Counted from the first letter of the stretch, positions 28,289 through 37,551 are shown. The stretch is DNA of 64,000 nt from Porphyromonadaceae bacterium H1 (GCA_001653155.1 BDEJ01000001.1:32730-96729); one strand, 5' to 3'. Notes: a model not told the origin generated them from the sequence alone. Program-made: numbers and translations.

Positions 28289-31200
28289 TTAGAAGTTAAG
28301 GGTTAATCCTGCTGTGTAGCTTGTAGGTATGGGATAGGTGTCCCCGTTGTCCACACCTCCATCGAGAATACCTCCTCCTATTTCGGGAGTAAACCCGGAA
28401 TTACGTTTGAAAGTAAGCGGATTTTGAGCGTTGATGAACAAGCGAGCCTTTTTTATATTCAGGCGCTTCAGTGTGTGTTGAGGCAAGTTGCACCCGAGTT
28501 GCACGCCGCGTATGCGGAGGTATGAGCCGCTCTCGATTAAATTTGTAGATGGGATGAAATTGTGAGCGCGCGAATTATCCAAAATCGGATGTTCGTAGGA
28601 CGATCCCTCTCCCGTCCAACGCTCCAATGCATAGCGGTAGTAGTTGAACTGTGTAAAGGTAGATAGTTTTTTTGCATTAATTATACTGTTGCCTGCAACA
28701 CCGTTGAAGTCGACTGATAAATCGAAGATCTTATAGCTGGCATACAAGTTGAATCCGTAGGTGAAGCTAGGAATAATCGAACCGATGTAAGTGCGATCTT
28801 TGTCGTCTATTTTTCCATCTTCCGATAAATTTTTGTAGCGTATGTCACCCGGTCTCGATTTCCATGGGGCGGGAAAATAATTGTCTATTTCCTGCTGGTT
28901 TTGAAAAATACCATCCTGTACATAGCCGAACAAAGCGCCTACCGGATAACCAACCATTGTTTTATGGTAAGTTTTTATGATGGGTGCATTGTTGTTGCTG
29001 AGTGAGAGTACTTTATTGTTAACGCTGGCTCCGTTCAGGCTTATCCCATAGGAGAAATCCTCCAGTTTGTCTTTCCATGATAAGACAAATTCGAAACCAC
29101 TGTTGTGTATGGAACCTACATTGGTGATATTGTAAGCTTTAACCCCTGCTGGGACAACCGGATAGGCCAGTAAGTCGGATGTCTCTTTGATGTAGTAACC
29201 TGCTTCTAGCGCCAGGCGTTGCCCGAAGAAGCGTCCTTCGACACCGGCGTCGAAACCCGTGACAATTTCCCAATGTAGATTTGGATCGGGAAAGCCGTCT
29301 TGGGTAGGGAGGTAATAAGTTACGCCGTTGTAAACGATTTTAGCTCCTTTGGGATTTATCTTCGGGTATTGCAAGTAATTGGGAATTTTGTCGTTTCCCA
29401 GTTTTCCCCAAGCTGTTTTTAACTTTAGAAAATCGATTGCTGCGATATCTTGCATAAAAGCTTCTTCGGAAATAGCCCAGGCAAGTCCTACCGACGGGAA
29501 ATAGCCGATCCGATTACGGCCTCTGAATTTCGAGGATTGATCGGAGCGGAAGGTTGCAGAGAGGATGTATTTGTCCCTAAAAGAATAGTTCAGGCGGCTT
29601 AAGTAGGAAATGAAAGCTTCGGAATCGTAGGAATCTGTGTTGTTGCGGGTTTGGCTTGAACCTACGCTCAGCATCCAGAAGTCTTTATCTACGTCCCATT
29701 TGTCTGCGCCGACCAGCGTATCGGCCGAGGCTTCAAACCTTTTTGTTTCCAAAACCCGGGCGGTGTAACCGAGCATCGCATTGATGCGATGTCCTTCGAT
29801 TTTCTTGTTGTAATTCAGAATAAAATCGGCCTGGTATTTCGTGTATTCGCCCGTGTTACGTGAAAATCTTGTCGTTTCGCTTTTGTGGGACGAGCTGGAT
29901 GACGCATTATTCACATCGAAGCGCGGCGTGTATTTACTGCCCATGTTAATACCTACATCGGCATATCCCGTAGCTTTGAACGTGAAATCTTTTAGAAAAT
30001 TAAACTCGGCATAAACATTTCCTACTCCGCGATAACCGTAAGCTTCTTCCTTCCCTTTCATAATTTCCATAGCTGCAACCGGATTGGGAATGTCCTTTTG
30101 GATGCTGGGCGAAGGCGTGTAAAAAGATCCTAAATTCTTCGGATCGTGGTCGGTCTCCGGAGCATAAGGCAGGTAAGTTGGGAGGGCTCGTACGGCATTT
30201 TCGATGCTTGCAGATTTCGGTTCCTTATCCCATTTCGTGAGTGTAATGTTTCCGCCTGCTTTTATGTATGGGGATATGTTATAGTCACCCGCCCAGCGAG
30301 CATTGAATCGTTGATAGGATTCGTATTTTATGATACCGTCCTGTTTGAAGTAACCTCCCGAGAATATGGATTTGCCTTTCTCCCCGGCATTGCTTATGGT
30401 TATCCCGTGGTTGGTAATCAAAGCCGGGCGAATAATCCAAGAAAGCCAATCCGTTCCTTTTCCCAGTAAATCGGGGACCCAGTCGGGTTCGAGAGGATTC
30501 TGATTTTTTATTTGCTCGTTGTATAACGTAGTAAATTCCGAGGCGTTAGTCAGATTTACCCGGTCTCTTTGATGCAAGATTTGAGAACCTCCATAACCGT
30601 CGTAGCTTACCGAGAGCTTGCCTGATTCGGGAGAGCGTGTAGTGATGATGATAACCCCATTGGCTCCTTGTACGCCGAATATGGCCAAGGACGAGGGATC
30701 TTTTAAAACCTCAATGGAAGCGATGTCATTCGGGTTTACAAAGTCGATGTTGTCCACAAACATTCCGTCCACGATATAGAGCGGATCGGTTTTGGCATTG
30801 GTGGTAGCTACTCCGCGTACTCGGATGGTCGGACTGCCTCCTGCAGCACCGCTGTTGGTGATGGATAGACCCGGCACTTTCCCTTGTAGCGATTTTACCG
30901 GATTGTAGTCGGGTGAGGTTTTTAGGCTTTCTCCACTGAGAGATACAATGGAGCCTGTCAGGTCTCGTTTTCGTACCGTACCGTAACCTACGACAACAAC
31001 TTCATCCAAATCTTTCGATTCGCTTTCGAGCAGTATGTTGATGTCTTCATTACCTTTTATTCGATAACTGCTGTTTTTCATCCCGATGAAAGAGAACTCC
31101 AAAACGCTGTTTTCAGGGATGTTGCTGAGTGAAAATCTGCCGTTGAAGTCCGTCATCGTTCCAATGGTGGTCCCTGCAACCTTCACCGATACGCCGGCAA

Positions 31201-31360
31201 GAACTTCCCCGCTTCCTCGCTCCCGAACACTTCCGCTGATGTTTGCTTTTTCCGCAACTACTGCTTTCGGGACTGTCTCTTGAGCTTGTAACTTCCCGGC
31301 AGAGAAGATGATGCTTGAGGCAAGGATGGCAATGGATAATAAGGCTTGTGTCTTTTTCAT
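28289..31360 (-). CDS. susC: SusC-family TonB-dependent oligosaccharide transporter
   Basis: A 1023-residue outer-membrane barrel. A signal peptide ends near KLQAQ; the carboxypeptidase-regulatory-like domain (ISGSVRERGSGEVLAGVSVKV) spans about residues 40-110; the TonB box/plug follows with DEVVVVGYGTVRKRDLTGS, NSGAAGGSPTIRVRG and DPLYIVDGMF. A 22-strand-type barrel continues to a C-terminal aromatic (LTLNF). No extra N-terminal STN domain is present, so it is not an anti-sigma-coupled transducer, which fits control by the adjacent one-component regulator. It is the first gene of the structural operon and has its own promoter at 31439-31469. Confidence 0.96.
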   Translation of the reverse strand: MKKTQALLSIAILASSIIFSAGKLQAQETVPKAVVAEKANISGSVRERGSGEVLAGVSVKVAGTTIGTMTDFNGRFSLSNIPENSVLEFSFIGMKNSSYRIKGNEDINILLESESKDLDEVVVVGYGTVRKRDLTGSIVSLSGESLKTSPDYNPVKSLQGKVPGLSITNSGAAGGSPTIRVRGVATTNAKTDPLYIVDGMFVDNIDFVNPNDIASIEVLKDPSSLAIFGVQGANGVIIITTRSPESGKLSVSYDGYGGSQILHQRDRVNLTNASEFTTLYNEQIKNQNPLEPDWVPDLLGKGTDWLSWIIRPALITNHGITISNAGEKGKSIFSGGYFKQDGIIKYESYQRFNARWAGDYNISPYIKAGGNITLTKWDKEPKSASIENAVRALPTYLPYAPETDHDPKNLGSFYTPSPSIQKDIPNPVAAMEIMKGKEEAYGYRGVGNVYAEFNFLKDFTFKATGYADVGINMGSKYTPRFDVNNASSSSSHKSETTRFSRNTGEYTKYQADFILNYNKKIEGHRINAMLGYTARVLETKRFEASADTLVGADKWDVDKDFWMLSVGSSQTRNNTDSYDSEAFISYLSRLNYSFRDKYILSATFRSDQSSKFRGRNRIGYFPSVGLAWAISEEAFMQDIAAIDFLKLKTAWGKLGNDKIPNYLQYPKINPKGAKIVYNGVTYYLPTQDGFPDPNLHWEIVTGFDAGVEGRFFGQRLALEAGYYIKETSDLLAYPVVPAGVKAYNITNVGSIHNSGFEFVLSWKDKLEDFSYGISLNGASVNNKVLSLSNNNAPIIKTYHKTMVGYPVGALFGYVQDGIFQNQQEIDNYFPAPWKSRPGDIRYKNLSEDGKIDDKDRTYIGSIIPSFTYGFNLYASYKIFDLSVDFNGVAGNSIINAKKLSTFTQFNYYRYALERWTGEGSSYEHPILDNSRAHNFIPSTNLIESGSYLRIRGVQLGCNLPQHTLKRLNIKKARLFINAQNPLTFKRNSGFTPEIGGGILDGGVDNGDTYPIPTSYTAGLTLNF

Positions 31361-31402
31361 AATTAAACCGCAATTTATTAAATAAAAAGGCTTTGTTACT
31401 AA

Positions 31403-31419
31403 TGTTTAAGGATTAAACA
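31403..31419 (-). promoter_or_regulatory. Inverted repeat in the susC leader
   Basis: TGTTTAA-GGA-TTAAACA lies between the predicted transcript start (about 31432) and the susC ATG. Seven-base arms with a 3-base centre fit either an operator for a dimer or a small RNA hairpin. Confidence 0.45.
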
Positions 31420-31438
31420 AAATCCGAATAAGGCAATA

Positions 31439-31469
31439 CAAAGCTATGAGGACTTGAACGTCTATCCAA
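31439..31469 (-). promoter_or_regulatory. Promoter for the susC-led operon
   Basis: Minus strand TTG (31469-31467), 20-base spacer, TAGCTTTG (31446-31439). It lies between the regulator gene and susC, so the structural genes can be induced independently of the regulator. Further upstream CTGATT-AAT-AATCAG (31542-31556) is another palindrome, next to the regulator stop codon. Confidence 0.75.
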
Positions 31470-31567
31470 GCAAAAGCCTACACTTCTACTACATGGTCTG
31501 CTTTTTTAACAGAAAGTAGACCTCATTGTTACCTCTTAATCCTGATTAATAATCAGTATATCAGATA

Positions 31568-34414
31568 TTAATGTAGATTTATTATGAAGTCTGTCAGATT
31601 TTGCTGAGCTTCTAAATTGAGTTTTTTTCGTAGGCGGTAGCGGCTATTTTCTACAGCTCGTACCGAGATGTTCATCAAGGAGGCAATGTCCTTGGAGCCC
31701 ATATCCAGCCTCAGGCAGGCACAGAGACGCAGGTCGTTGTTGCTTAGATTGGGGTAAGACTCCTTCATCTTTTTGAAAAAATTCGTATGCTTGGCTTCGA
31801 ATTTGATCAGAAAGAGTTTCCAGTCTTCGTCCGTATTCAAGTTGTGTTGAAGCAGGAGGTTGAACTTCCGGTAGAATTCGGTCATTCGGACGCTTTTGTT
31901 GTTTTGGTAGAAATCCTCGATGGTGTTTTTCAGCTTGAATATCAGTTCGTTCTTCTGAATAAGGAAAGAGGCTTGTGTCATGAGTTCCGAGTTTTTCCGC
32001 TCTACCTCCAGTTGCAAACGTTCGTTTTGCATCTTCAGACGCTTGGATTCCAGTTCTTTTTCACGTTTCCGTATGAGCCTGCCGTAGCGTCTTTTTACCG
32101 TTATCCAAATAATCGTAACAATGCAGAAAGCAGCAAGGACGTACAAGAGATACATCCCTGGAGACAAAAACCAAGGAGGCCGTATCCTGAAGCTGTATGC
32201 CAGTTCTTCGGAACGATTACCCAAGTTGTCGACGCTTCTTAGAAGAAAACGGTAATTCCCTTGAGGAAGGCGTGCGTATTGCGCTTGGTTCTTCTTTTCT
32301 GGAATCGACCAGTCTTTGTCTATGCCTTCAAGCTTATACTGTATCAGCAGGTTGCGGGCAAAGAGCTGTTTCCCCGAAAAGCGGAATTCGGCATTATTGC
32401 AACTGTAAGGGATGGATGGGGTTTCAGAGTTCGATTCGTAAAATCTGCTTTTTCCGCTCAGAGACGAAAAAATGATGCCGGTTATCTGAGGTTCGGCTAT
32501 CTGTTTGCTGTAGGTACTCAAAGCCTGATGACTGTTGTAGAGTAAAAAACCGTTGTCGAGGCAGATAAGATTGAGCGAGTCGTTCAGAATCGAGATGTTT
32601 TCGTAAGCGTGGATGAGCGATAGATTGTTCGCAGATATGTTGTAAGCTTCCCGGATAGAGGCCTGATAGCCGTTGTAAGAGAATTTGAATACCGATGATG
32701 TGTTTAGTGCCCAATAAAGATTTTCCTTGATGGGGATAACTTGCTTGATGTCTTGAATGTTTTTAAAGCATGTATTCAGCACCTGATCCGGAACAATTCG
32801 ATCCATAACGTCGTCGTAAGTATAAAAAAGACCTTTCCTCAGAAGCACTATCCGTCCCCCCACCTTAAAAATTTTCAGTTTAAGACTCAGATTGTCGCCT
32901 TGGGCGTCGTACATTTTTATTTTTTTTAAAGAGTCTCGGCCCGTATTCAGTTTGCATCTGTAAATCCCTTTGTTGGCATGTTCAATCCACAGATTCCCGA
33001 GATGATCCATTTCGGTTTTCGACAGCGGTTCGTTTATTTGCTGAGGAATAGTGATTGTCTCTGTCTCCGGTTCGATAATTCGTAAACCCGAATACGAGGA
33101 AACGACTCTTACCGGACTGTCATCCACTTTATAGCTGGCCATGTGTGTCGTCCCGATGGAGGATATCACATCTCTCACGCTCAGATCCGGGCCGATCTCT
33201 TTCAATCCCCGGTTGTGGTTGCAATAGAGCCGTCCGTCAATCACTTTAAAGGCCCATACCTGACCTTGTGTACCCGGTATCAGTTGCATGTTACAGAGAC
33301 CTTCGGATTTTCTCAAGTTGCTTTCGGGGATGTGAAAAACTCCTTGATTGCTACCAAGGAAGAGCTTCCCCTGCCACAATGCCGCGTCGTAAATGGCACT
33401 GGCGCTGCCTCGTGAGCCTGCGAAGTAACTCATATTGCCGAGGCGCTGTATGCAGGAGATGCCTCGGTCTAAGCCGGCCCAAATGTTTTGTGCGGCATCC
33501 TCGAAAAGAGCCAGTACCGTGTTGTCCGGGAGCAGGTTCTCTGCATTCAGGTGGTCGACTATTTCGCCCGAAGGAGCTATTACGTAAATGCCGTCGAGTA
33601 TTGTGCCGAGGTAGTAATAACCGTCCTTTGCCAATAGACCGCTGTTGAGCTCTTTCGTTTGCATGATGCGGGATATGTCTTTATCCCACTTCCGGAATGT
33701 GTCGCCATCGTAGAGAAAGAGTCCGTTCATGGCTGTTCCGATCAGATAACTGCGTTGCCCGTAAGGGAGGATAACACGTACGTCGGTGTCGCGGAATATG
33801 TCACTGTGTTCGATGTAAGTCAGCCGGTCGCCTTGTAGGCGGTAGAGTGCCCCTCGCATCTCTTGCACGATAAACTCTTCCCGTACTTGATTGAGAAAGA
33901 GGAAAGTCTTGTTGCCTGTCGGAAGTTTTTTAACCTCTTTGTAGTTGTAGAGGAAAATCCCATTGAAGGATTGGAAATATACTCCATCAGGGGCTATCCG
34001 TATTTTCCAGAAATCATCGTTTTTAAAGAGCTTTCTGTCCACTTCCTTGCTGAGCGAATTGTATTGCCATTTGCCGGACGGATGGCTTTCCCAATAACCG
34101 AATTCTTCGTAACCTCCGGTGAAAATTTTATTGGACGATACTGCTGCAACGGAACGTATCAGGTTGTGTCTCTCTACGGCATTCAGCTCCCATTCCACTC
34201 CGTCGAAGCAGAGCAAGCCGATGTCGTTACCGAAATACATTCGCCCCAGCTCGTCTTCGCCGATAGACCAGTTTTTATTGCCCGCGCGGTACATCTCTTT
34301 TGTAAAGTTGGTAACAAAAGTTTTGTTGTAGACTCCCGACCGGAGCGTGGGTGCGGGGCATAGGAGCAGGAAGAGGCAAAGGTAAAGGTAAAGGTAAAGG
34401 TAAAGGCGTTTCAT
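31568..34414 (-). CDS. Membrane-spanning one-component regulator: beta-propeller, Y_Y_Y domain, LuxR-type HTH
   Basis: A 948-residue protein. After the signal peptide, about 650 residues form repeated propeller blades (for example IGEDELGRMYFGNDIGLLCFDG, split across strands). A Y_Y_Y domain (YKLEGIDKDWS, LPQGNYRFLLRSVDNLGN) lies near 690-745, a TM helix at about 750-775, a coiled coil at about 780-850, and a C-terminal LuxR/GerE-like HTH near 885-948 (SNNDLRLCACLRLDMGSKDIA, MNISVRAVENSRYRLRKKL). There is no histidine kinase or receiver, so sensing and DNA binding sit in one chain. It lies directly upstream of susC and is the likely activator. Its signal sequence is encoded by a hexanucleotide repeat. 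Confidence 0.85.
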   Translation of the reverse strand: MKRLYLYLYLYLCLFLLLCPAPTLRSGVYNKTFVTNFTKEMYRAGNKNWSIGEDELGRMYFGNDIGLLCFDGVEWELNAVERHNLIRSVAAVSSNKIFTGGYEEFGYWESHPSGKWQYNSLSKEVDRKLFKNDDFWKIRIAPDGVYFQSFNGIFLYNYKEVKKLPTGNKTFLFLNQVREEFIVQEMRGALYRLQGDRLTYIEHSDIFRDTDVRVILPYGQRSYLIGTAMNGLFLYDGDTFRKWDKDISRIMQTKELNSGLLAKDGYYYLGTILDGIYVIAPSGEIVDHLNAENLLPDNTVLALFEDAAQNIWAGLDRGISCIQRLGNMSYFAGSRGSASAIYDAALWQGKLFLGSNQGVFHIPESNLRKSEGLCNMQLIPGTQGQVWAFKVIDGRLYCNHNRGLKEIGPDLSVRDVISSIGTTHMASYKVDDSPVRVVSSYSGLRIIEPETETITIPQQINEPLSKTEMDHLGNLWIEHANKGIYRCKLNTGRDSLKKIKMYDAQGDNLSLKLKIFKVGGRIVLLRKGLFYTYDDVMDRIVPDQVLNTCFKNIQDIKQVIPIKENLYWALNTSSVFKFSYNGYQASIREAYNISANNLSLIHAYENISILNDSLNLICLDNGFLLYNSHQALSTYSKQIAEPQITGIIFSSLSGKSRFYESNSETPSIPYSCNNAEFRFSGKQLFARNLLIQYKLEGIDKDWSIPEKKNQAQYARLPQGNYRFLLRSVDNLGNRSEELAYSFRIRPPWFLSPGMYLLYVLAAFCIVTIIWITVKRRYGRLIRKREKELESKRLKMQNERLQLEVERKNSELMTQASFLIQKNELIFKLKNTIEDFYQNNKSVRMTEFYRKFNLLLQHNLNTDEDWKLFLIKFEAKHTNFFKKMKESYPNLSNNDLRLCACLRLDMGSKDIASLMNISVRAVENSRYRLRKKLNLEAQQNLTDFIINLH
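34375..34404 (-). repeat. Hexanucleotide tandem repeat within the regulator signal peptide
   Basis: Five units of 6 bases (GGCAAA then four GGTAAA on the plus strand) encode Leu-Tyr dipeptide repeats at residues 4-13 of the regulator. Unit gain or loss by slippage would keep the frame and alter the length of the hydrophobic stretch. Confidence 0.85.
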
Positions 34415-34434
34415 AGTATTGATGTTGTTTGTTT

Positions 34435-35016
34435 TCAGAGCTTCTGATGCTCTCCGTTGGCGACCATTGTTCCGACTGTATTACTTGCTGCTTTTTGTAG
34501 CTCTTGGGTCATCTGCCGGAGCATTTCGGATTCTGTCCCCGAAACGCAGAATTGGGCTTGGTGGTAGCTTGCTTCTCGTTTGCTCAGTCCTTGCACTACG
34601 AAATCGCTCAACGCAGTAGCATCGAGTCCGGCCAACAGAGGGCGTTCGTTTTTCCTGTCGGCTTGCAAGCGTTCGGCCAGCTCCCGTGCCTCCCAGCGGA
34701 GGTATATGGTATATCCGCAGGCATTCATATAGTCCATGTTGTCGGCAAAGCAAGGACAGCCACCGCCGGTAGCTACTATGATTCCCTCGAGCTTGCTTAT
34801 GCTGCGGAGCGCTTTGCTTTCAATCCGGCGGAAGGCTGTTTCACCCGAGTCTGCAAAAATCCGGCTTATGCTTTTGCCTTCTTGTTTTTCGATGTATCTG
34901 TCCAAGTCAAGGAAAGCTGAACCGAGTCGATTCGCCAGTATTTGGCCGAGAGTTGTTTTGCCGGCTCCCATATAGCCGATTAGAAAAACAGGTTTGTTGA
35001 TGGAGGCTGTCTTCAT
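34435..35016 (-). CDS. aroK: Shikimate kinase
   Basis: A 193-residue P-loop kinase that phosphorylates shikimate in chorismate synthesis. It has Walker A GYMGAGKTT, the DLDRYIE shikimate-binding Asp region, FRRIES and the GGGCPC turn. The frame is open to 35043, but a -7 box (35041-35048) places the transcript start below that Met, so the ATG at 35016 (MKTASINKP) is used. A C-terminal tail of about 20 residues extends beyond the usual end. It lies 20 bases upstream of the regulator gene on the same strand, so the two may be co-transcribed although functionally unrelated. Confidence 0.93.
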   Translation of the reverse strand: MKTASINKPVFLIGYMGAGKTTLGQILANRLGSAFLDLDRYIEKQEGKSISRIFADSGETAFRRIESKALRSISKLEGIIVATGGGCPCFADNMDYMNACGYTIYLRWEARELAERLQADRKNERPLLAGLDATALSDFVVQGLSKREASYHQAQFCVSGTESEMLRQMTQELQKAASNTVGTMVANGEHQKL

Positions 35017-35040
35017 GTGTCGGAATTTCTTTTGGAAAGC

Positions 35041-35048
35041 CAAAGTTA
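35041..35048 (-). promoter_or_regulatory. -7 element for aroK
   Basis: TAACTTTG on the minus strand, 25 bases before the aroK ATG. No good TTTG was found at the -33 spacing, so strength is uncertain. Confidence 0.5.
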
Positions 35049-35171
35049 CATTATTTTTTTTATTTTGCTTTGAAGTGAGGCAAATCTTATGCAGACACTA
35101 AAGATGAAAAAATTACTTCGGACTAAAAAGTACAGAGACTGCTACTCCCGCATAAGCTCTGGAAAAAGACG

Positions 35172-35211
35172 AAGGGGATGTGTCGGGATTTTCCCTCTGA
35201 CACACCCCCTT
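35172..35211 (-). terminator. Terminator after rny
   Basis: Arms AAGGGGATGTGTC and GACACACCCCCTT pair over 13 positions with one wobble and a 14-base loop; on the minus strand it is followed by CGTCTTTTTCC. It lies 43 bases after the rny stop. Confidence 0.75.
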
Positions 35212-35253
35212 TGTTTTGTCGTTTTATTTTCTTTCGCCTTTGAGCTTCGTTTT

Positions 35254-36777
35254 TTACTTGGCGTAACTTACTGCACGGGTTTCGCGGATAACGGTGATTT
35301 TTACTTGGCCCGGGTAGGTCATTTCGTCCTGTATCTTTTTGGCGATATCGAAGGAAAGTAATTCAGCTTCTTTATCGTCCATTTTCTCGGCACTCACAAT
35401 CACGCGCAACTCGCGCCCGGCTTGTATGGCGTAGGTCTTGAGTACTCCGGGGTAGGATAGGGCCAGACTCTCGAGGTCGTTGAGGCGTTTGATGTAGGCT
35501 TCCACAATTTCGCGTCGTGCTCCGGGGCGTGCTCCGGATATGGCATCGCAGGCCTGTACGATGGGAGCGATCAGGCTTTCCATCTCTATTTCGTCGTGGT
35601 GCGCCCCGATGGCATTACAGATGTCCGGTTTCTCTTTGTATTTTTCGGCCAGTCGCATACCCAGTATGGCATGTGGCAACTCCGGCTCGTCGTCGGGCAC
35701 TTTCCCGATGTCGTGCAGCAATCCGGCTCTTTTGGCTTTTTTGGGGTTCAGTCCCAGCTCGGAGGCCATCACGGCACAGAGGTTGGCTGTTTCTCGTGAG
35801 TGTTGCAGCAGGTTTTGGCCGTAGGATGAACGGTATTTCATTTTTCCTACGAGACGTATCAGTTCGGGGTGCAGACCGTGTATCCCCAGATCGATGGTAG
35901 TTCGTTTACCTGTCTCGATAATTTCTTCTTCCACTTGACGGCGAATCTTGTTTACAACTTCCTCTATACGCGCCGGGTGGATGCGGCCGTCGGTTACCAA
36001 TTGGTGGAGGGCCAGTCGGGCTATCTCGCGGCGTACGGGGTCGAAAGCCGAAAGAACGATGGCTTCGGGTGTGTCGTCGACGATAATTTCCACACCGGTA
36101 GCTGCTTCCAAGGCACGAATATTCCGTCCTTCGCGTCCGATGATGCGTCCTTTTATTTCGTCCGAGTCGATGTGGAAAACCGTTACCGAGTTTTCAATGG
36201 CGGCCTCCGTAGCTACGCGTTGTATGCTTTGGATGATGATTTTTTTCGCCTCTTTATTAGCTGTCATCTTGGCCTCTTCCATTATGTCGTTTATGTAAGA
36301 CAGGGCATTGGTTCGAGCTTCGTCTTTGAGTGATTCGATCAATTTCTCCTTGGCTTGCTCGGCCGAGAGGCCCGATACGGCTTCAAGCTCTTCCTGTACT
36401 TTTCGTGTAAGGGCTTCGAGTTCTTTTTTGCGCAAATCAATCGAATGAAGCTGCGACTCGAAGTTTGCCTTGGCGGTCTCCATTTCGTTTGTTTTCCGTT
36501 GAATCTCGCTTTGGCGCTGGTTAAGCTGTGTCTCTCGTTGTTGCAGGCGTGCTTCTGTGGATTGAATTTTCGAGTTACGCTGTTGTACCTGTTTTTCGTG
36601 TTCGGCTTTTAGCGCGATAAATTGCTCTTTTACTTCGATGAGCTTGTTTTTTTTCAGTATTTCGGCTTCAGCGGCCCGGTCTTTAGCTGTTTTCCGGTTG
36701 TAAACCAGAAAAACGGCGCTTGCTATGCCGGCTCCGGCCAGCAAAGTAAGGATAGCTATAATGATACTTGTAAGCAT
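35254..36777 (-). CDS. rny: Ribonuclease Y
   Basis: A 507-residue membrane-anchored endoribonuclease. It has an N-terminal TM segment ([21 protein letters not shown]), a long coiled coil to about residue 190, a KH RNA-binding domain ([26 protein letters not shown] across two strands) and an HD domain with metal ligands in [14 protein letters not shown] near residue 355 plus IGAHHDE. The C-terminus is full length. It initiates mRNA decay at the inner membrane. I see no clear promoter in the short gap after the zapA terminator. Confidence 0.95.
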   Translation of the reverse strand: MLTSIIIAILTLLAGAGIASAVFLVYNRKTAKDRAAEAEILKKNKLIEVKEQFIALKAEHEKQVQQRNSKIQSTEARLQQRETQLNQRQSEIQRKTNEMETAKANFESQLHSIDLRKKELEALTRKVQEELEAVSGLSAEQAKEKLIESLKDEARTNALSYINDIMEEAKMTANKEAKKIIIQSIQRVATEAAIENSVTVFHIDSDEIKGRIIGREGRNIRALEAATGVEIIVDDTPEAIVLSAFDPVRREIARLALHQLVTDGRIHPARIEEVVNKIRRQVEEEIIETGKRTTIDLGIHGLHPELIRLVGKMKYRSSYGQNLLQHSRETANLCAVMASELGLNPKKAKRAGLLHDIGKVPDDEPELPHAILGMRLAEKYKEKPDICNAIGAHHDEIEMESLIAPIVQACDAISGARPGARREIVEAYIKRLNDLESLALSYPGVLKTYAIQAGRELRVIVSAEKMDDKEAELLSFDIAKKIQDEMTYPGQVKITVIRETRAVSYAK

Positions 36778-36838
36778 GAGTTTCTATATTTATTTTGTTA
36801 GTATGTTGTAAAAATCCAAGTTCTGTGCTATTAAAAAA

Positions 36839-36880
36839 CGCATTACGGCAGTAAGACTTGCCTTACTGTCTTGTAATGCG
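36839..36880 (-). terminator. Terminator after zapA
   Basis: Outer arms CGCATTAC and GTAATGCG with inner CAGTAA/TTACTG arms form a two-tier hairpin. On the minus strand it is followed by TTTTTTAATAGC. It separates the zapA transcript from rny. Confidence 0.85.
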
Positions 36881-36908
36881 GGAAATCCGAAAGAAGTGGG
36901 ACTTTCTG

Positions 36909-37214
36909 TCAATCTTTTTCGGGCTTTTCGAGTAGTGCTTCCAATTCCTTACCCAAGGATTCGATACGCTCGGCCAAAGGAAGTGTACTCTCTACGAAAT
37001 CACGTTTTTTTAGTGCCACAGCCAGATGAAAGGCTGCTATCAACATCAACTCTTCGTTTGTTTTGTGTTCGTACTTGTGTCGATATTTGGCGTGCAGGGC
37101 GGATAACATTCTTTCGGCCTTCCGGTAGATTTCTTCATCTTTCCGGGCTATGTCAAGTGGTAAGCGCCAATCGCCAAAACTTACGTGTATCCTGAAAATC
37201 TCGTCTTCTGTCAT
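36909..37214 (-). CDS. zapA: Cell division protein ZapA
   Basis: A 101-residue FtsZ-ring stabiliser. The N-terminal globular part (IFRIHVSFGDWRLPLDIARKDEE, read in parts) is followed by a C-terminal helix predicted to form a coiled coil (LAERIESLGKELEALLEK). The frame can extend to 37256, overlapping the upstream gene by 25 bases, but the ATG at 37214 (MTEDEIFRI) better matches ZapA. It follows a coiled-coil gene and is closed by the terminator at 36839-36880. Confidence 0.88.
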   Translation of the reverse strand: MTEDEIFRIHVSFGDWRLPLDIARKDEEIYRKAERMLSALHAKYRHKYEHKTNEELMLIAAFHLAVALKKRDFVESTLPLAERIESLGKELEALLEKPEKD

Positions 37215-37231
37215 GCTGTTCTGCTCATTTT

Positions 37232-37525
37232 TTAATCGGTTAAAAGAGCCAAACATTTGTCGATTTCCCGTATCAATTTCGTAATGCTTTCTTGGGCTAT
37301 CTTTCGTTCTTCATCGTTTCCGGATAAGCCTCGTGCAATACGCAATTCGTTGTAATTTTTTTGAAGCGTCAGAACGTCCCGGTGAGCTTCCATCAAATCC
37401 CGATGTTTGCGTTCCAGTTCTTCTTTCAAGCTAGCGTTTTCCGTTTGCAGTGAGCGGTACGCCGACATCAGTTTCCGAAGTTTCTCCTCGAAGGCGGTAA
37501 TTGTGGCTTCGTACTGGTTTACCAT
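37232..37525 (-). CDS. Small coiled-coil protein upstream of zapA
   Basis: A 97-residue, highly charged protein that is almost entirely predicted helix, with heptads in FEEKLRKLMSAYRSLQTENASLKEE (continuous helix) and a C-terminal helix ending LIREIDKCLALLTD. No signal or TM segment. It lies 17 bases before zapA in the same transcript, as often in Bacteroidales. It may be a ZapB-like division-ring partner, but I have only shape and position to support that. Confidence 0.75.
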   Translation of the reverse strand: MVNQYEATITAFEEKLRKLMSAYRSLQTENASLKEELERKHRDLMEAHRDVLTLQKNYNELRIARGLSGNDEERKIAQESITKLIREIDKCLALLTD

Positions 37526-37543
37526 GCTTCAAAAAAATATGGA

Positions 37544-37551
37544 CAAAAGTA
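37544..37551 (-). promoter_or_regulatory. -7 element for the coiled-coil/zapA operon
   Basis: TACTTTTG on the minus strand, 18 bases before the ATG at 37525. The -33 element is not clear. Confidence 0.5.

Noticed and set aside
36355..36612. Plus-strand frames opposite the coiled-coil region of rny
   Set aside because: Low-complexity antisense of a charged helix; no independent support.
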